NCBI GenBank assembly: GCA_016707525.1
Contig: JADJHP010000012.1
Span: 62,001 to 126,000, forward strand
Direction of reading: 5' to 3'
Origin: Ignavibacteriota bacterium
GTDB lineage: Bacteria > Bacteroidota > Ignavibacteria > UBA10030 > UBA6906
DNA: 64,000 nucleotides
Of the stretch, positions 1-8,398 are shown one piece after another. The notes below the pieces were generated by a model. The model did no database searches, was not told the DNA's origin, and was given only the letters and a program-made list of their open reading frames with translations. Positions within the stretch are counted from its first letter, which is position 1, and every line of letters begins with the position of its first letter. The translations under genes and the position numbers were made by a program.

Positions 1-1314
1 GGGACCACGGATATCACGGACCAGAAGAACCTGGGGCTCAGTGCGCGCTGGTTCCATCAATGGTCGGCGTCGCTGTTCTCCAATCTGGTCGTCGCCAATT
101 CGCGGTACACAAGCAATTACACGTTCGGGGTCGACGTTTCGGACACCAGCCGGTCGCAGTTCCGTGCCGGGGGTATCGGGACCGTCGAGGACAACGCTAT
201 CAACGAGTTCTCCGTCCGGTTGGATATGGATTGGCACCCCCATCAGGACCATGCGGTGGCATTCGGCCTCGACCTGGACCAGACAACGACCACGTATTCA
301 TTGACCCTGACGGATCCGTTCCGAGCCACGCGGTCCGGGCTCGTCGGGTTGGATCAGAAAGGGATCCAGGCATCGCTCTATGCCCAGGATGAGTGGGCGC
401 TCACGGACCGTCTGACGATGACCCTCGGTGCACGGGGGACATACTACCAGCCGACACGTCAGCTCTTCATGGATCCGCGCATGAGTTTCCGGTACGTCCT
501 CGCCGACCAGATCTCTGTGAAGGGTGCCGTAGGGCGATACCGTCAGTTCCTGAACCGCATTGTGAACGAGAACATCTCGCAGGGAAGCCGCGACTTCTGG
601 GTCATGACCGGCGACCAGTTCAAGCCAGGCAGGTCGGAACACTACGTTGTTGGTGGGAGCTGGGAGAATGCCGATCTCCTGTTCGATGTCGAAGCCTATC
701 ACAAGACCATGACCGGGTTGGTGGAATTCAGCCAACGGTTCCGGATGACGGCTGCCGACCTCTATGCGTTCGCGACGGGGGAGGGGATCTCGCGCGGCAT
801 CGAGTTCCTGCTGCAGAAGAAACATGGAGCGTACACGGGATGGATCAGCTACACGCTGAGCAAGACCGACTATACCTTCCCGCTGATCAATGACGGGATG
901 GCATTCCCTGCGGCACAGGACCAGCGGCATGAAGTGAAGGTCGTGAACTCGCTCACCCTCGGCCCGTGGAAGTTCGGGGCGAACTGGATCTATGGTTCCG
1001 GCACGCCGTATACGGCGCCGGTCAGCCAGTATTACCTTGAGATGCTCGGCGGGAATACCCTCACGTATGTCCACGTGGGGGAGAAGAATGGGATGCGGCT
1101 CCCTCCGTATCATCGCCTCGACCTTAGCGTCGCGCGCTCCTTCTCCAATGAAACGGAGGGGATGCGTTTCTCCGCGGGGCTGTCCGTATTCAACGTGTAT
1201 GACAGGAAGAATGTGTCGTACTACACCTACGACATGAATACCTCGCCGGTCACGGTGTCGACCGTGGGTTCTCTCGGGATCACGCCGACCGTGTTCCTCC
1301 AGTTGGATTTCTAG
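1..1314 (+). CDS. TonB-dependent outer-membrane receptor, C-terminal part (5' end outside window)
   Basis: The frame is open from base 1, so the gene starts upstream of the window; about 437 residues are visible. The sequence reads as outer-membrane beta-barrel strands: alternating aromatic and polar residues, a typical late segment (LPPYHRLDLSVARSF) and a C-terminal strand ending in LQLDF, the terminal-Phe signature of barrel proteins. This matches the barrel half of SusC/FecA-like receptors, which import ligands across the outer membrane with TonB energy. A DUF4249 lipoprotein follows 13 bp downstream, the same pairing as at 25276-28455. Substrate cannot be told because the plug domain is missing. 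Confidence 0.85.
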   Translation, partial: GTTDITDQKNLGLSARWFHQWSASLFSNLVVANSRYTSNYTFGVDVSDTSRSQFRAGGIGTVEDNAINEFSVRLDMDWHPHQDHAVAFGLDLDQTTTTYSLTLTDPFRATRSGLVGLDQKGIQASLYAQDEWALTDRLTMTLGARGTYYQPTRQLFMDPRMSFRYVLADQISVKGAVGRYRQFLNRIVNENISQGSRDFWVMTGDQFKPGRSEHYVVGGSWENADLLFDVEAYHKTMTGLVEFSQRFRMTAADLYAFATGEGISRGIEFLLQKKHGAYTGWISYTLSKTDYTFPLINDGMAFPAAQDQRHEVKVVNSLTLGPWKFGANWIYGSGTPYTAPVSQYYLEMLGGNTLTYVHVGEKNGMRLPPYHRLDLSVARSFSNETEGMRFSAGLSVFNVYDRKNVSYYTYDMNTSPVTVSTVGSLGITPTVFLQLDF

Positions 1315-1327
1315 GGAAGGAAGATCG

Positions 1328-2143
1328 ATGAAGCGACAGTGGCTGGGAATGTGCCTGCTTGTCATGGCGCCGTGGTGGCTGGGCGGCTGCGGCCAGAGCA
1401 CGGACAATACGACGACATCGGACACCGTTGTGCGGGGGTATCTGTATGCCGGTGAACCCGTGAACGACATACAGCTGACCGCGAGCATCGCGATCGGGGC
1501 CACGGATACCGCAGGGCCGCCGGTGACGGATGCCATCGTCCGGTTGACGCGCAACGGGGTATCGTATCTGCTCACGAGCGATACGGCCCGTCCGGGATAC
1601 TATAGGTATACAGGAAGCGACCTGCCTGTGACAAGCGGCGATCAGTTCACCCTCTCGGTGGTCCGGGCGAGCCATGTGGTATCGGCTTCAACAACGGTCC
1701 CGGAGAAGCCGCTCGCCATCACGTGTTCCGCCGACACGCTGGACGTTTCGCTCCGGGCCATGTTCGGCAATTTCAAGGAGGTGTACAGCGACGACAGCGT
1801 CGTGGTCAGCTGGAGCGGGGGAGAGGAAGACCTGTACTTCACGCTCCTGAAGAACATCGATGCAAACCCGGTGGCGATCACGACCGATACCCTCCGGGGC
1901 TTCGATTTCATGTCGCAGCCGACGTCGCAGACACGCTACCGTGTTCCGGTGCGACAATTGCGCTACACGGGGCTGTACAGGCTCCTGGTGTACCGTGTCA
2001 ATCAGGAATACGCAGACCTGTACCGGAGCAGGCAGCAGGACAACCGGACGCTCAACGAGCCGTTGACGAACATCAAGAATGGCCTGGGGGTGTTCAGTGC
2101 ATTCGCGGCCGATAGCGTGACGTTCTGCGTCAGGCTGGAATGA
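1328..2143 (+). CDS. DUF4249-like lipoprotein, partner of the upstream TonB receptor
   Basis: 271 residues. The N-terminus is a lipoprotein signal with lipobox LGGC (Cys about residue 21) followed by Gln/Ser/Thr. The first domain resembles an Ig-like fold (VVRGYLYAGEPVNDIQLTAS) and the rest is beta-rich, as in DUF4249 proteins that are encoded just after TonB receptors in Bacteroidota. It lies 13 bp after the receptor stop and almost certainly shares its transcript. Probable location is the outer membrane, as a surface or periplasmic accessory to transport. Family assignment is by layout and pattern, so function is inferred. Confidence 0.65.
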   Translation: MKRQWLGMCLLVMAPWWLGGCGQSTDNTTTSDTVVRGYLYAGEPVNDIQLTASIAIGATDTAGPPVTDAIVRLTRNGVSYLLTSDTARPGYYRYTGSDLPVTSGDQFTLSVVRASHVVSASTTVPEKPLAITCSADTLDVSLRAMFGNFKEVYSDDSVVVSWSGGEEDLYFTLLKNIDANPVAITTDTLRGFDFMSQPTSQTRYRVPVRQLRYTGLYRLLVYRVNQEYADLYRSRQQDNRTLNEPLTNIKNGLGVFSAFAADSVTFCVRLE

Positions 2144-2147
2144 CACA

Positions 2148-2171
2148 GGCCGCGCCAAGGACGGCGCGGCC
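2148..2171. terminator. GC-rich hairpin between convergent genes
   Basis: A perfect 9-bp inverted repeat (GGCCGCGCC, 6-nt loop, GGCGCGGCC) sits 5 bp after the DUF4249 stop and 39 bp before the convergent stop at 2210. It has no T-run on either strand, so it is a terminator-like hairpin rather than a classical intrinsic terminator. Confidence 0.5.
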
Positions 2172-2209
2172 CGTGCGGAGGGACGAGGGCTCGACGGAGG
2201 GTGCCGCCA

Positions 2210-3478
2210 CTATTTGCCGGTGGTGATGATGCGGCCGTCGGGGCCGAATGCGAGCCGCGTGTTCTTTGCGTACTCTGTCCCCTGGATGTTCGCGGGAGCA
2301 GCGAGCGTGCAGAACTGAAGCCGGCCGTTGTCATGGAACGATGTCCGGTCACCGCCACCGAACCACGCACTGAGGAAGCGGAACTTCGCGCAGGGAATGC
2401 CGTCGATCGTCTCATCCTGCGCGAGCCACGCGGTCTTCAGCGTGCCGTTCGGATGGAACCCGGTCATGAAGTTGTGTTCCGACCCGCGGCAGAGGTGCCC
2501 CTGGATCATCGTGTCTTCCTGCAGGAAACACCAGTCGAGAATGCCCTCCGGTGTCAGGTGGATGACCGTTCCTGCGGCCAGTGGCTGCCCGGAAAGCGTG
2601 TCCTCCCGCCCCAGTGTGCAGGACTGCAGCTTCCCCTTGTCGTCGTACGTGACCGTGCCGGTGCATGGGATCCCCTGGATCTCGGTCACCGTTCCGGCAG
2701 GGCCCGCGGCTGTGCGGCGGGTGACGGGCGTGTTGCTTCCTCCAATGAGAAGCAGGAGAGTGAAGATGACGGCCGCCGCCGCCCCCAGGCTCCCGAACGC
2801 GATGGTCCGTTGCCGTGGCGACACATTTTCGTCTTCGCGCCGCCCGAGGTACAGGCACAGTGCCGCGACCGCAAGGGGCAGGATGAACAGGAGCCACACT
2901 GCCGACTGCATGGCGCGGAACTCATACAACCGGTAGAACACGATGGCCCCTGCCATGAGCGCAACGAGGACCGCCGCTATGGTGAGAGGGAAGCGTCGGG
3001 CCAACTGTGCAATGCCGATGATGATCGCGCCGAGGACCACTCCGACGAGCGCCGGTGTTGACAGTCCACCTTCCGCGATGAGGAAGAGGGCCACGCCTGC
3101 GCCGATCGCCGTGAGGATCATGACACCGGCCTTGCGGTACTCCCCGATCATCACCAGATTCGTCAGTGCACGCGCTGCGAGCCCCAGGACGATCACCTGC
3201 ACGAGCTCTTCAGCCGGCTCGCCTCGCGAAAGCCGCCAGAGAGCGAACCCCGATGCCGCGAGGATCACCACAAGGAAGCTGATGTTCCCCGAACGGGAGT
3301 GGATGAGGAGTTGTCGCTCATCCGCATGCCCCCGGGCCAACCCGAATTCGTGCAGGGCGGGGCGGAGCATGTATGCTCCTGCGATCAGCAGGATGCCGGC
3401 CGTGATACCCGAAGCAAAGAGCCCGGCCCCAACAAGGCCGATCGCGAGTGCCGAGAAAAAGATCCAGTCACGCTTCAT
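2210..3478 (-). CDS. Multi-pass membrane protein with C-terminal repeat domain, next to an XRE regulator
   Basis: 422 residues from the ATG at 3478, which overlaps the 3' end of the XRE gene by 11 bp; a longer frame up to 3550 exists but lies inside that gene. Residues 1-290 contain about eight hydrophobic segments. The C-terminal 150 residues hold about five degenerate repeats with the pattern F/H-x-x-D/N-G-x-L-x-x-C-x-L (for example YDDKGKLQSCTLG, FHDNGRLQFCTLA), like the MORN-type repeats of YwqK-like proteins. The first half with a small XRE partner resembles DUF2178/YgzD-type regulator-membrane protein pairs. The combination is not one I can name; function unknown. Confidence 0.7.
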   Translation of the reverse strand: MKRDWIFFSALAIGLVGAGLFASGITAGILLIAGAYMLRPALHEFGLARGHADERQLLIHSRSGNISFLVVILAASGFALWRLSRGEPAEELVQVIVLGLAARALTNLVMIGEYRKAGVMILTAIGAGVALFLIAEGGLSTPALVGVVLGAIIIGIAQLARRFPLTIAAVLVALMAGAIVFYRLYEFRAMQSAVWLLFILPLAVAALCLYLGRREDENVSPRQRTIAFGSLGAAAAVIFTLLLLIGGSNTPVTRRTAAGPAGTVTEIQGIPCTGTVTYDDKGKLQSCTLGREDTLSGQPLAAGTVIHLTPEGILDWCFLQEDTMIQGHLCRGSEHNFMTGFHPNGTLKTAWLAQDETIDGIPCAKFRFLSAWFGGGDRTSFHDNGRLQFCTLAAPANIQGTEYAKNTRLAFGPDGRIITTGK

Positions 3479-3683
3479 GACGGTCGCCTTCCTCCAGTTC
3501 AAAAAGTTGTTCCACTGTCGTGTATAATTCCTTTGCCAGGAGCATCGCAAGCTTCACCGATGGATTGTAGTTCCCTTTTTCGATGGAGACGATGGTCTGG
3601 CGCGAAACACCCACTCTCTCTGCCAGCTCTTGCTGACTGATGTCGTTCCGCTCGAAGCGGTACTTCCTGAGATTGGTTTTCAT
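3468..3683 (-). CDS. Small XRE-family helix-turn-helix regulator
   Basis: 71 residues, almost only an HTH_3 domain: SQQELAERVGVSRQTIVSIEKG is the recognition unit, followed by NPSVKLAMLLAKEL, as in YgzD/Cro-like compact regulators. It is the first gene of a two-gene operon with the membrane protein, which overlaps its 3' end by 11 bp (stop at 3468, next start at 3478). Small regulators of this kind usually control their own operon, and a perfect palindrome lies just upstream of the predicted promoter (3751-3767). Confidence 0.88.
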   Translation of the reverse strand: MKTNLRKYRFERNDISQQELAERVGVSRQTIVSIEKGNYNPSVKLAMLLAKELYTTVEQLFELEEGDRHEA

Positions 3684-3716
3684 GCATCGCCTGTGTTCGT
3701 GGGATGGGACACCCGA

Positions 3717-3745
3717 AAGATAACTGGCTGAACCGCAAATGTCAA
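3717..3745 (-). promoter_or_regulatory. Predicted sigma70-type promoter of the XRE operon
   Basis: On the minus strand TTGACA (3745-3740) is followed after 17 bp by TATCTT (3722-3717), about 35-40 bp upstream of the XRE start codon. The -35 is a perfect match and the -10 a reasonable one. Confidence 0.5.
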
Positions 3746-3750
3746 GGTGA

Positions 3751-3767
3751 CTTTACATATTGTAAAG
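3751..3767. promoter_or_regulatory. Perfect palindrome, candidate operator for the XRE regulator
   Basis: CTTTACA-TAT-TGTAAAG is a perfect 7-3-7 inverted repeat, AT-rich against a GC-rich background. It sits 5 bp upstream of the predicted -35 box of the XRE operon, a position that suits autoregulation. No other gene starts within 2 kb on this side. Confidence 0.5.
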
Positions 3768-3871
3768 TATAATGTACACATTTGCCGAATATTATTGAAT
3801 TTTGGCATTTTTGGTGAGAGTTCGGGGACGGGTTTCTCGTGAAAGGGGCGGGTAGAGGTGGGCAGAAGGAG

Positions 3872-3901
3872 AAGGCCGGGCACATGGGGGCGTCCGGCCT
3901 T
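3872..3901. terminator. Hairpin downstream of the HEAT/hydrolase gene
   Basis: AAGGCCGG and CCGGCCTT form a perfect 8-bp stem around a 14-nt loop, about 60 bp beyond the stop of the minus-strand hydrolase gene. There is only a short T-stretch, so function as a terminator is tentative. Apart from this hairpin, the stretch 3768-3960 shows no gene. Confidence 0.35.
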
Positions 3902-3960
3902 TCGAATGAGTTGCATGAGGAACGTGAGGACGCTCCTTCACATCGTCCGGTGTGCCCCGG

Positions 3961-5747
3961 TCAGAGGTTTCCGATCCTGCTGATAAGCCTGATCCACACG
4001 TCGGTCCCGCTTGCACCATTGGTCATGATCACGATCCCCGAACCTGTGGCAGGGTTGAACTGGCTGAAGCATCTGAACCCTGATCCGTTCGAACCACCGT
4101 GATGAATGATATCACCCTGGCCGGTCGTGTTGATCGCCCATCCGAGTCCCCAGTACACCGCCGTGGCGCGTGCACGGCCCGGGCGTTCGATGGGCTCGCG
4201 CGCGGAGACGGGGACCTGATGTGCGAGCATGGCTGCGGTGGAACGTGGTGTGAGAACACCGGCACGTGAGCCGGGATGCATCAACGCAATGATGAACCGA
4301 GCATAGTCGGCAGCCGACGTGTACAGCGTGTACGCGGCGTTGGCGTGCGTGTACGTTGTGGTGGTGTTGTACTTCCCATCCGCGGCGTGCCCTCCGGCAA
4401 TGAGTCCGGCAATGTCTTCATTCCACGTGAACGAGATGTGCCGGAGACCGAGGGGTGCGAACAGCTCGCGCCTGGCCAGGATTTCGATCGGTTCGCCGGT
4501 GATCTTCTCGATCACCTGCTGCAGATAGTAGATCGCTTCGCCGGAGTAGCCGAAGTGCGATCCCGGCGGGAAGTTCACGGGAAGCGGACCGTCACGTTCA
4601 TCACCTCCCCGCCGCCAGTTGGGAAGGCCAGAAGTATGCGACAGTGCCATCCGGGCCGTGATGCGTTCATGGCCGGGTTGTCCCCGCAACGAAGGGAGGT
4701 CGAGGTACTGGACGAGCGGCCGGTCGAGGTCCAGCTTCTTCTGTTCAACGAGTCGGAGCGCCATGACCGCCAGGACGGGTTTGGACATGGAACACGCTTC
4801 GAACATGGTCGACTCCGTGACGGCCTGTCCGTTCATCACGTTCGCTACGCCGTACTGGTGCGACCACACCACGGACTTCTTCTGGATGAGGGCAACAGAC
4901 ACTCCGGGTACGTGTGCCTCGCGCATCAGCCGGGGAGTGAGCGTGTCGATGAGAGCCGCGATGGAGTTCCAGTGTTGCTGGGCCACTGCCGGGGCATCGA
5001 TATGGTCCAGCGCAAGCGATGCGGCAGTCCGCACATCCTGATCGGCATCGCTGAGCGCTGCGAGCAGCGCAGGCACTGCTTCCCGTGCGGGTGCTCCGAT
5101 GCGGCCGAGCGCATGGGCTGCACCGTAGCGCACATCAGCATTGTCGTCCGCAAGGGCAGCGCCGAGCACCGTGGCGGCGGGCGCGGCCGCTGGCCCCATG
5201 TTTCCCAACGCGATCGTTGCTGCGTTGCGTGATGGATGATCGGCCCTCCGGAGCACCTCGAGCAATGCAGGAAGCGCGGGTGTGCCGATCGAAGCCAGCG
5301 CACGTGCGGATCTCCCGACCACGTACGGGTCGGCGTCAGAGAGACAATGGGCCAGAGCGGAGACCGTCTGCGGGCTGCCGGTTGAGATCACGCCGAGAGC
5401 AATGGCGGCCTCTTCGCGGACACGTGCGCTGCTGTCGGTGAGTGCACGGGCAAGCGCTTGCTCCGCGGGGCGTGCAGCTGTCCCGATCTTCCCGAGCGCG
5501 ATGGCCGATCCTGCACGAACCGTGGCGCTGGTATCGGCGAGCCCGGCGGCAAGAAGCGGGATGGCCTCCCTGCCTGCCGAGGCAAGTGCGGTGATGGCCG
5601 TCCATCGCACGCTGGCATTCCGGTCGCCGAGCAGCGCGCGAGCTGTGCCACGTCGCTGCCGGGCTGCTGCGCGATCGCGCATTCATGGAAGGGAAGTATC
5701 ACGAGCAGGAGAACGGCGGGGAGCATGCGGTGGAGAGTCACGATCAT
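3961..5747 (-). CDS. Secreted HEAT-repeat / class C beta-lactamase-like serine hydrolase fusion (one frameshift)
   Basis: Translation from the ATG at 5747 gives a clear signal peptide (MLPAVLLLVILPFHECAIA, then QQPGSD), but the HEAT-repeat frame continues only after a shift near 5635-5642, inside a CGCGCG run. Adding one base gives 595 residues. The N-terminal half has about eight HEAT repeats (units such as VRAGSAIALGKIGTAARPAE). The C-terminal half is a beta-lactamase/esterase (PF00144) domain with the SxxK nucleophile motif (SMSK), a Ser/Tyr segment YTSAADYARF and an HGG motif near the end. Likely a periplasmic or surface hydrolase, perhaps an esterase or D-peptidase; substrate unknown. 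The shift may be a sequencing error. Confidence 0.8.
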
Positions 5748-5821
5748 GTCATCCTACAATACGTTGTTGGGGGAAGGGGGCGCACGGTCCTGGTACCCCT
5801 ATGGCCCGATGATACGGTCGA

Positions 5822-6826
5822 TCAGATCCGCGTGAATGCTTCAAGACCCTTGAAGTATCGCTCGTAGGCGAAGAGGATGGGAAGCCCACCCGTATGAATG
5901 AAGACCGTCGGGATGGCCCGGTCCAGAACACCGGTCCGGGCAAGGTCCATCAACCCTGCCATGGCCTTCCCCGTGTACACCGGATCGAGGAGCACACCTT
6001 CGAGGCGGGCGGCACTGATGATGGCTTCGCGGGCCGATGGTGTGAAGACGCCATACTCTTCGTGATAGCGGTCGTACGCTTCGACCGCCTCGCGTCCGGG
6101 CACGTCCTCAGCGTCGAGGATGCCCGCGCATTCCCGCATGAGCTCCGCGGTTCGCTCTGCGATCTTTGCCGAGGTCCGTGATACGCTGATGCCGATCACG
6201 CGCGCCTCCGGCAGGAACATGCGCGCGCCAAGGATCGTACCGGCGAGCGTGCCGCAGGAGCCGACGGCGAGGACGATCTGGATCGGGCCGGTGCCGCATT
6301 GCCCGGCGAGTTCGTGCATCGCCCTGACGTACCCGAGTGCGCCCACACCCGTGCTTCCTCCTATGGGGAGGGTGAACGGCCTGCGTCCGGCCCGTGCGAG
6401 CTCGGCGGCCCAGGCATCCATCTCGCCCGCTAGCGCATCGTTGTCGTCGTTGTCCCTGAGATACCGGATCTCCGCTCCCAGGATATTCTCCAGAAGGAGG
6501 TTCCCCTGATATTCCTGGACTTCCGGGCCACCGAGGACCAGCTTCACATCGAGTCCGAGCTGGCGCGCAGCGGCCGCGGTCATGCGGGCGTGGTTGGACT
6601 GGGTACCGCCGATGGTAAGGACGACATCGTACTTGCCGCTGACGATCCCGGCGAAATCATACTCGAGTTTACGGGCCTTGTTCCCTCCCATCGCGAGGCC
6701 TGTCTGGTCATCCCGTTTGATCAGGAGCCGGGTGAGTCCGCAGTGCTTCGCCAGCCGGGGCGCATCCTGGAGCGGCGTCGGTTGGACCGAGAGTATGATC
6801 CGGGGGATGGAGTCGAGGGAATGCAT
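5822..6826 (-). CDS. dcyD: D-cysteine desulfhydrase / ACC-deaminase family PLP enzyme
   Basis: 334 residues, the normal length of this fold-type II PLP family. GGNKARKLEYDF carries the PLP-binding lysine; QSNHARMTAAAARQLGL is the substrate-carboxylate loop; GSCGTLAGTILG binds the PLP phosphate; IHTGGLPILFAYE is the usual C-terminal signature. D-cysteine desulfhydrase yields pyruvate, sulfide and ammonia; ACC deaminase cleaves 1-aminocyclopropane-1-carboxylate. The two cannot be separated with certainty by eye, and the D-cysteine activity is the more general call. It is a single gene with no clear operon partner. Confidence 0.8.
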   Translation of the reverse strand: MHSLDSIPRIILSVQPTPLQDAPRLAKHCGLTRLLIKRDDQTGLAMGGNKARKLEYDFAGIVSGKYDVVLTIGGTQSNHARMTAAAARQLGLDVKLVLGGPEVQEYQGNLLLENILGAEIRYLRDNDDNDALAGEMDAWAAELARAGRRPFTLPIGGSTGVGALGYVRAMHELAGQCGTGPIQIVLAVGSCGTLAGTILGARMFLPEARVIGISVSRTSAKIAERTAELMRECAGILDAEDVPGREAVEAYDRYHEEYGVFTPSAREAIISAARLEGVLLDPVYTGKAMAGLMDLARTGVLDRAIPTVFIHTGGLPILFAYERYFKGLEAFTRI

Positions 6827-6913
6827 GGTCGGGTCGAATACCTGATACTAAGGAATTCGGACGGGAGTGTCAACGTCAGCATTGGACTCGAGGTAGTGAT
6901 GAGGCAACGGGCG

Positions 6914-8365
6914 TCACCGTGTGAGGACCATTTTCCTCGTCTGCTCAAATGAACCTGCCCGCAGTCTGTACAGGTAGATCCCAGAAGCAAGCCCGGCCGC
7001 GTCGAGCGTGGCTTCGTAGCTTCCGGCGCTGACGGTCGAGTCGACGAGGACGCGGACCTCATGGCCGAGAAGATCGAAGACCGAGAGCCGGATCGCGGAT
7101 GCGACGGGGATCTCATAGCGGATGGTGGTCGTTGGATTGAACGGGTTCGGGAAATTCTCGGAGAGCGAGAACGCACGCGGAAGCGCGGAGGAGCCCGTGT
7201 CGGTGGCCGGGCCAGTGATGCGATACAGGCGTCCGGTGCCGTACGATACGACATAGAGCTCACGTTCACGGTCCTGGGCGAACGATGAAACGGTATACGG
7301 AGCATCGAGCAGGAGCGCATTCGTTGCGGGCTGCGTTCCATTCAGTGTCAGGGCCCATATGCGACCACTGGCATAATCCGCATAGACGTACCGTCCCCTC
7401 AATGAAGGAATGGCATTCCCCCGGTAGACATACCCTCCGGTGATCGAGACATCGCCCGATCCCCGTCCGTAGTCCCAGAGTGGCAGGATGGTTCCGGCAG
7501 TATCCCTGCAATCAGGATTGACGTTCGGGGTACAGATCTTGCCTTCCATCACGCGCCACCCGTAATTGCCCCCGGCAACGATCGTATCGATCTCCTCGCG
7601 TGCCCCCTGGCCGACATCGCCCGCCCAGAGCGTGCCGGTGAGTGCGTCGAAACTGAACTTCCAGGGATTGCGCAGGCCGTAGGCATAGATCTCCTTGCGA
7701 TACCCCTGGGAGTTGCTGGCGAAAGGATTGGTGGGGGGGATCGTGTAGTTATACGGGAGCGTGGAGGAGTTGACATCGATCCGCAGGATCTTCCCCAGAG
7801 CGGTCGTCAAGGATTGGCCGTTGTTCTGAGGATCATTGCCCGAACCGCCGTCCCCGAAGCTGATGTACAGATAGCCATCAGGCCCGAAGGCGATCTTCCC
7901 ACCGTTGTGATTCTCGTAGGGCTGATCCACAGAGAGGAAGATCGTCTCGCTGGTCTTCACCGCAGAGTCGGGGTTGGTCGCACTCACGATGTAGCGCGCG
8001 ATATAGCTCTTCAGTGACCCGGAGGAAGAACTGGTGTAGTCGACGAAGAATTGTCCATTCGTCGCGTATTGGGGATGGAATGCCAGTCCGAGCAGTCCGG
8101 TCTCGCTGCCCGTAGTGGACACCACGCCTGTCAGATCGAGGAAGAGGCGCCGTTGTGGACTCGCTGCTGCGGCATTGAAGACCCAGATCTTGCCCCGTTG
8201 TTCTACAACGAAGAGCCGGCCCGTCCCGTCGCCCGCAGAGACACATTCGATAGGGAGGGAAAATGACGGCAACGATGGGAATGCATCCGTGAGCGTGAGC
8301 TGCGCCGGGACCCGGGCCACAAGGAAAAGCATGCCCACCGCGGCAAGAGTGATGCGAATCAGCAT
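6914..8365 (-). CDS. T9SS-exported glucose/sorbosone dehydrogenase-like (PQQ-type) protein
   Basis: 483 residues. Signal peptide about 1-21 (MLIRITLAAVGMLFLVARVPA). Residues about 25-385 form a six-bladed GSDH propeller with family marks: RLFVVEQRGKIWVF, TGLLGLAFHP, ENHNGGKIAFGPDGYLYISFGDGG and NPWKFSFD. These enzymes oxidise aldoses or related sugars, often with PQQ. Residues about 400-483 are a T9SS type A sorting domain (FPNPFNPTTTIRYE ... VFDLLGHEVRVLV ... GIYLYRLRAG). It is thus probably secreted or attached to the surface. It lies 33 bp downstream of the subtilisin gene on the same strand; co-transcription is possible. Confidence 0.85.
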   Translation of the reverse strand: MLIRITLAAVGMLFLVARVPAQLTLTDAFPSLPSFSLPIECVSAGDGTGRLFVVEQRGKIWVFNAAAASPQRRLFLDLTGVVSTTGSETGLLGLAFHPQYATNGQFFVDYTSSSSGSLKSYIARYIVSATNPDSAVKTSETIFLSVDQPYENHNGGKIAFGPDGYLYISFGDGGSGNDPQNNGQSLTTALGKILRIDVNSSTLPYNYTIPPTNPFASNSQGYRKEIYAYGLRNPWKFSFDALTGTLWAGDVGQGAREEIDTIVAGGNYGWRVMEGKICTPNVNPDCRDTAGTILPLWDYGRGSGDVSITGGYVYRGNAIPSLRGRYVYADYASGRIWALTLNGTQPATNALLLDAPYTVSSFAQDRERELYVVSYGTGRLYRITGPATDTGSSALPRAFSLSENFPNPFNPTTTIRYEIPVASAIRLSVFDLLGHEVRVLVDSTVSAGSYEATLDAAGLASGIYLYRLRAGSFEQTRKMVLTR

Positions 8366-8398
8366 TGTCGTCCCCCTTCGTATGATCGTTGTTGACGT

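Noticed and set aside
298..1575. Long open frame on the minus strand across the first TonB receptor and lipoprotein
   Set aside because: It is Arg/Pro/His-rich, without recognisable motifs, and lies opposite a plus-strand frame with clear barrel and lipoprotein sequence; a typical antisense shadow in GC-rich DNA.
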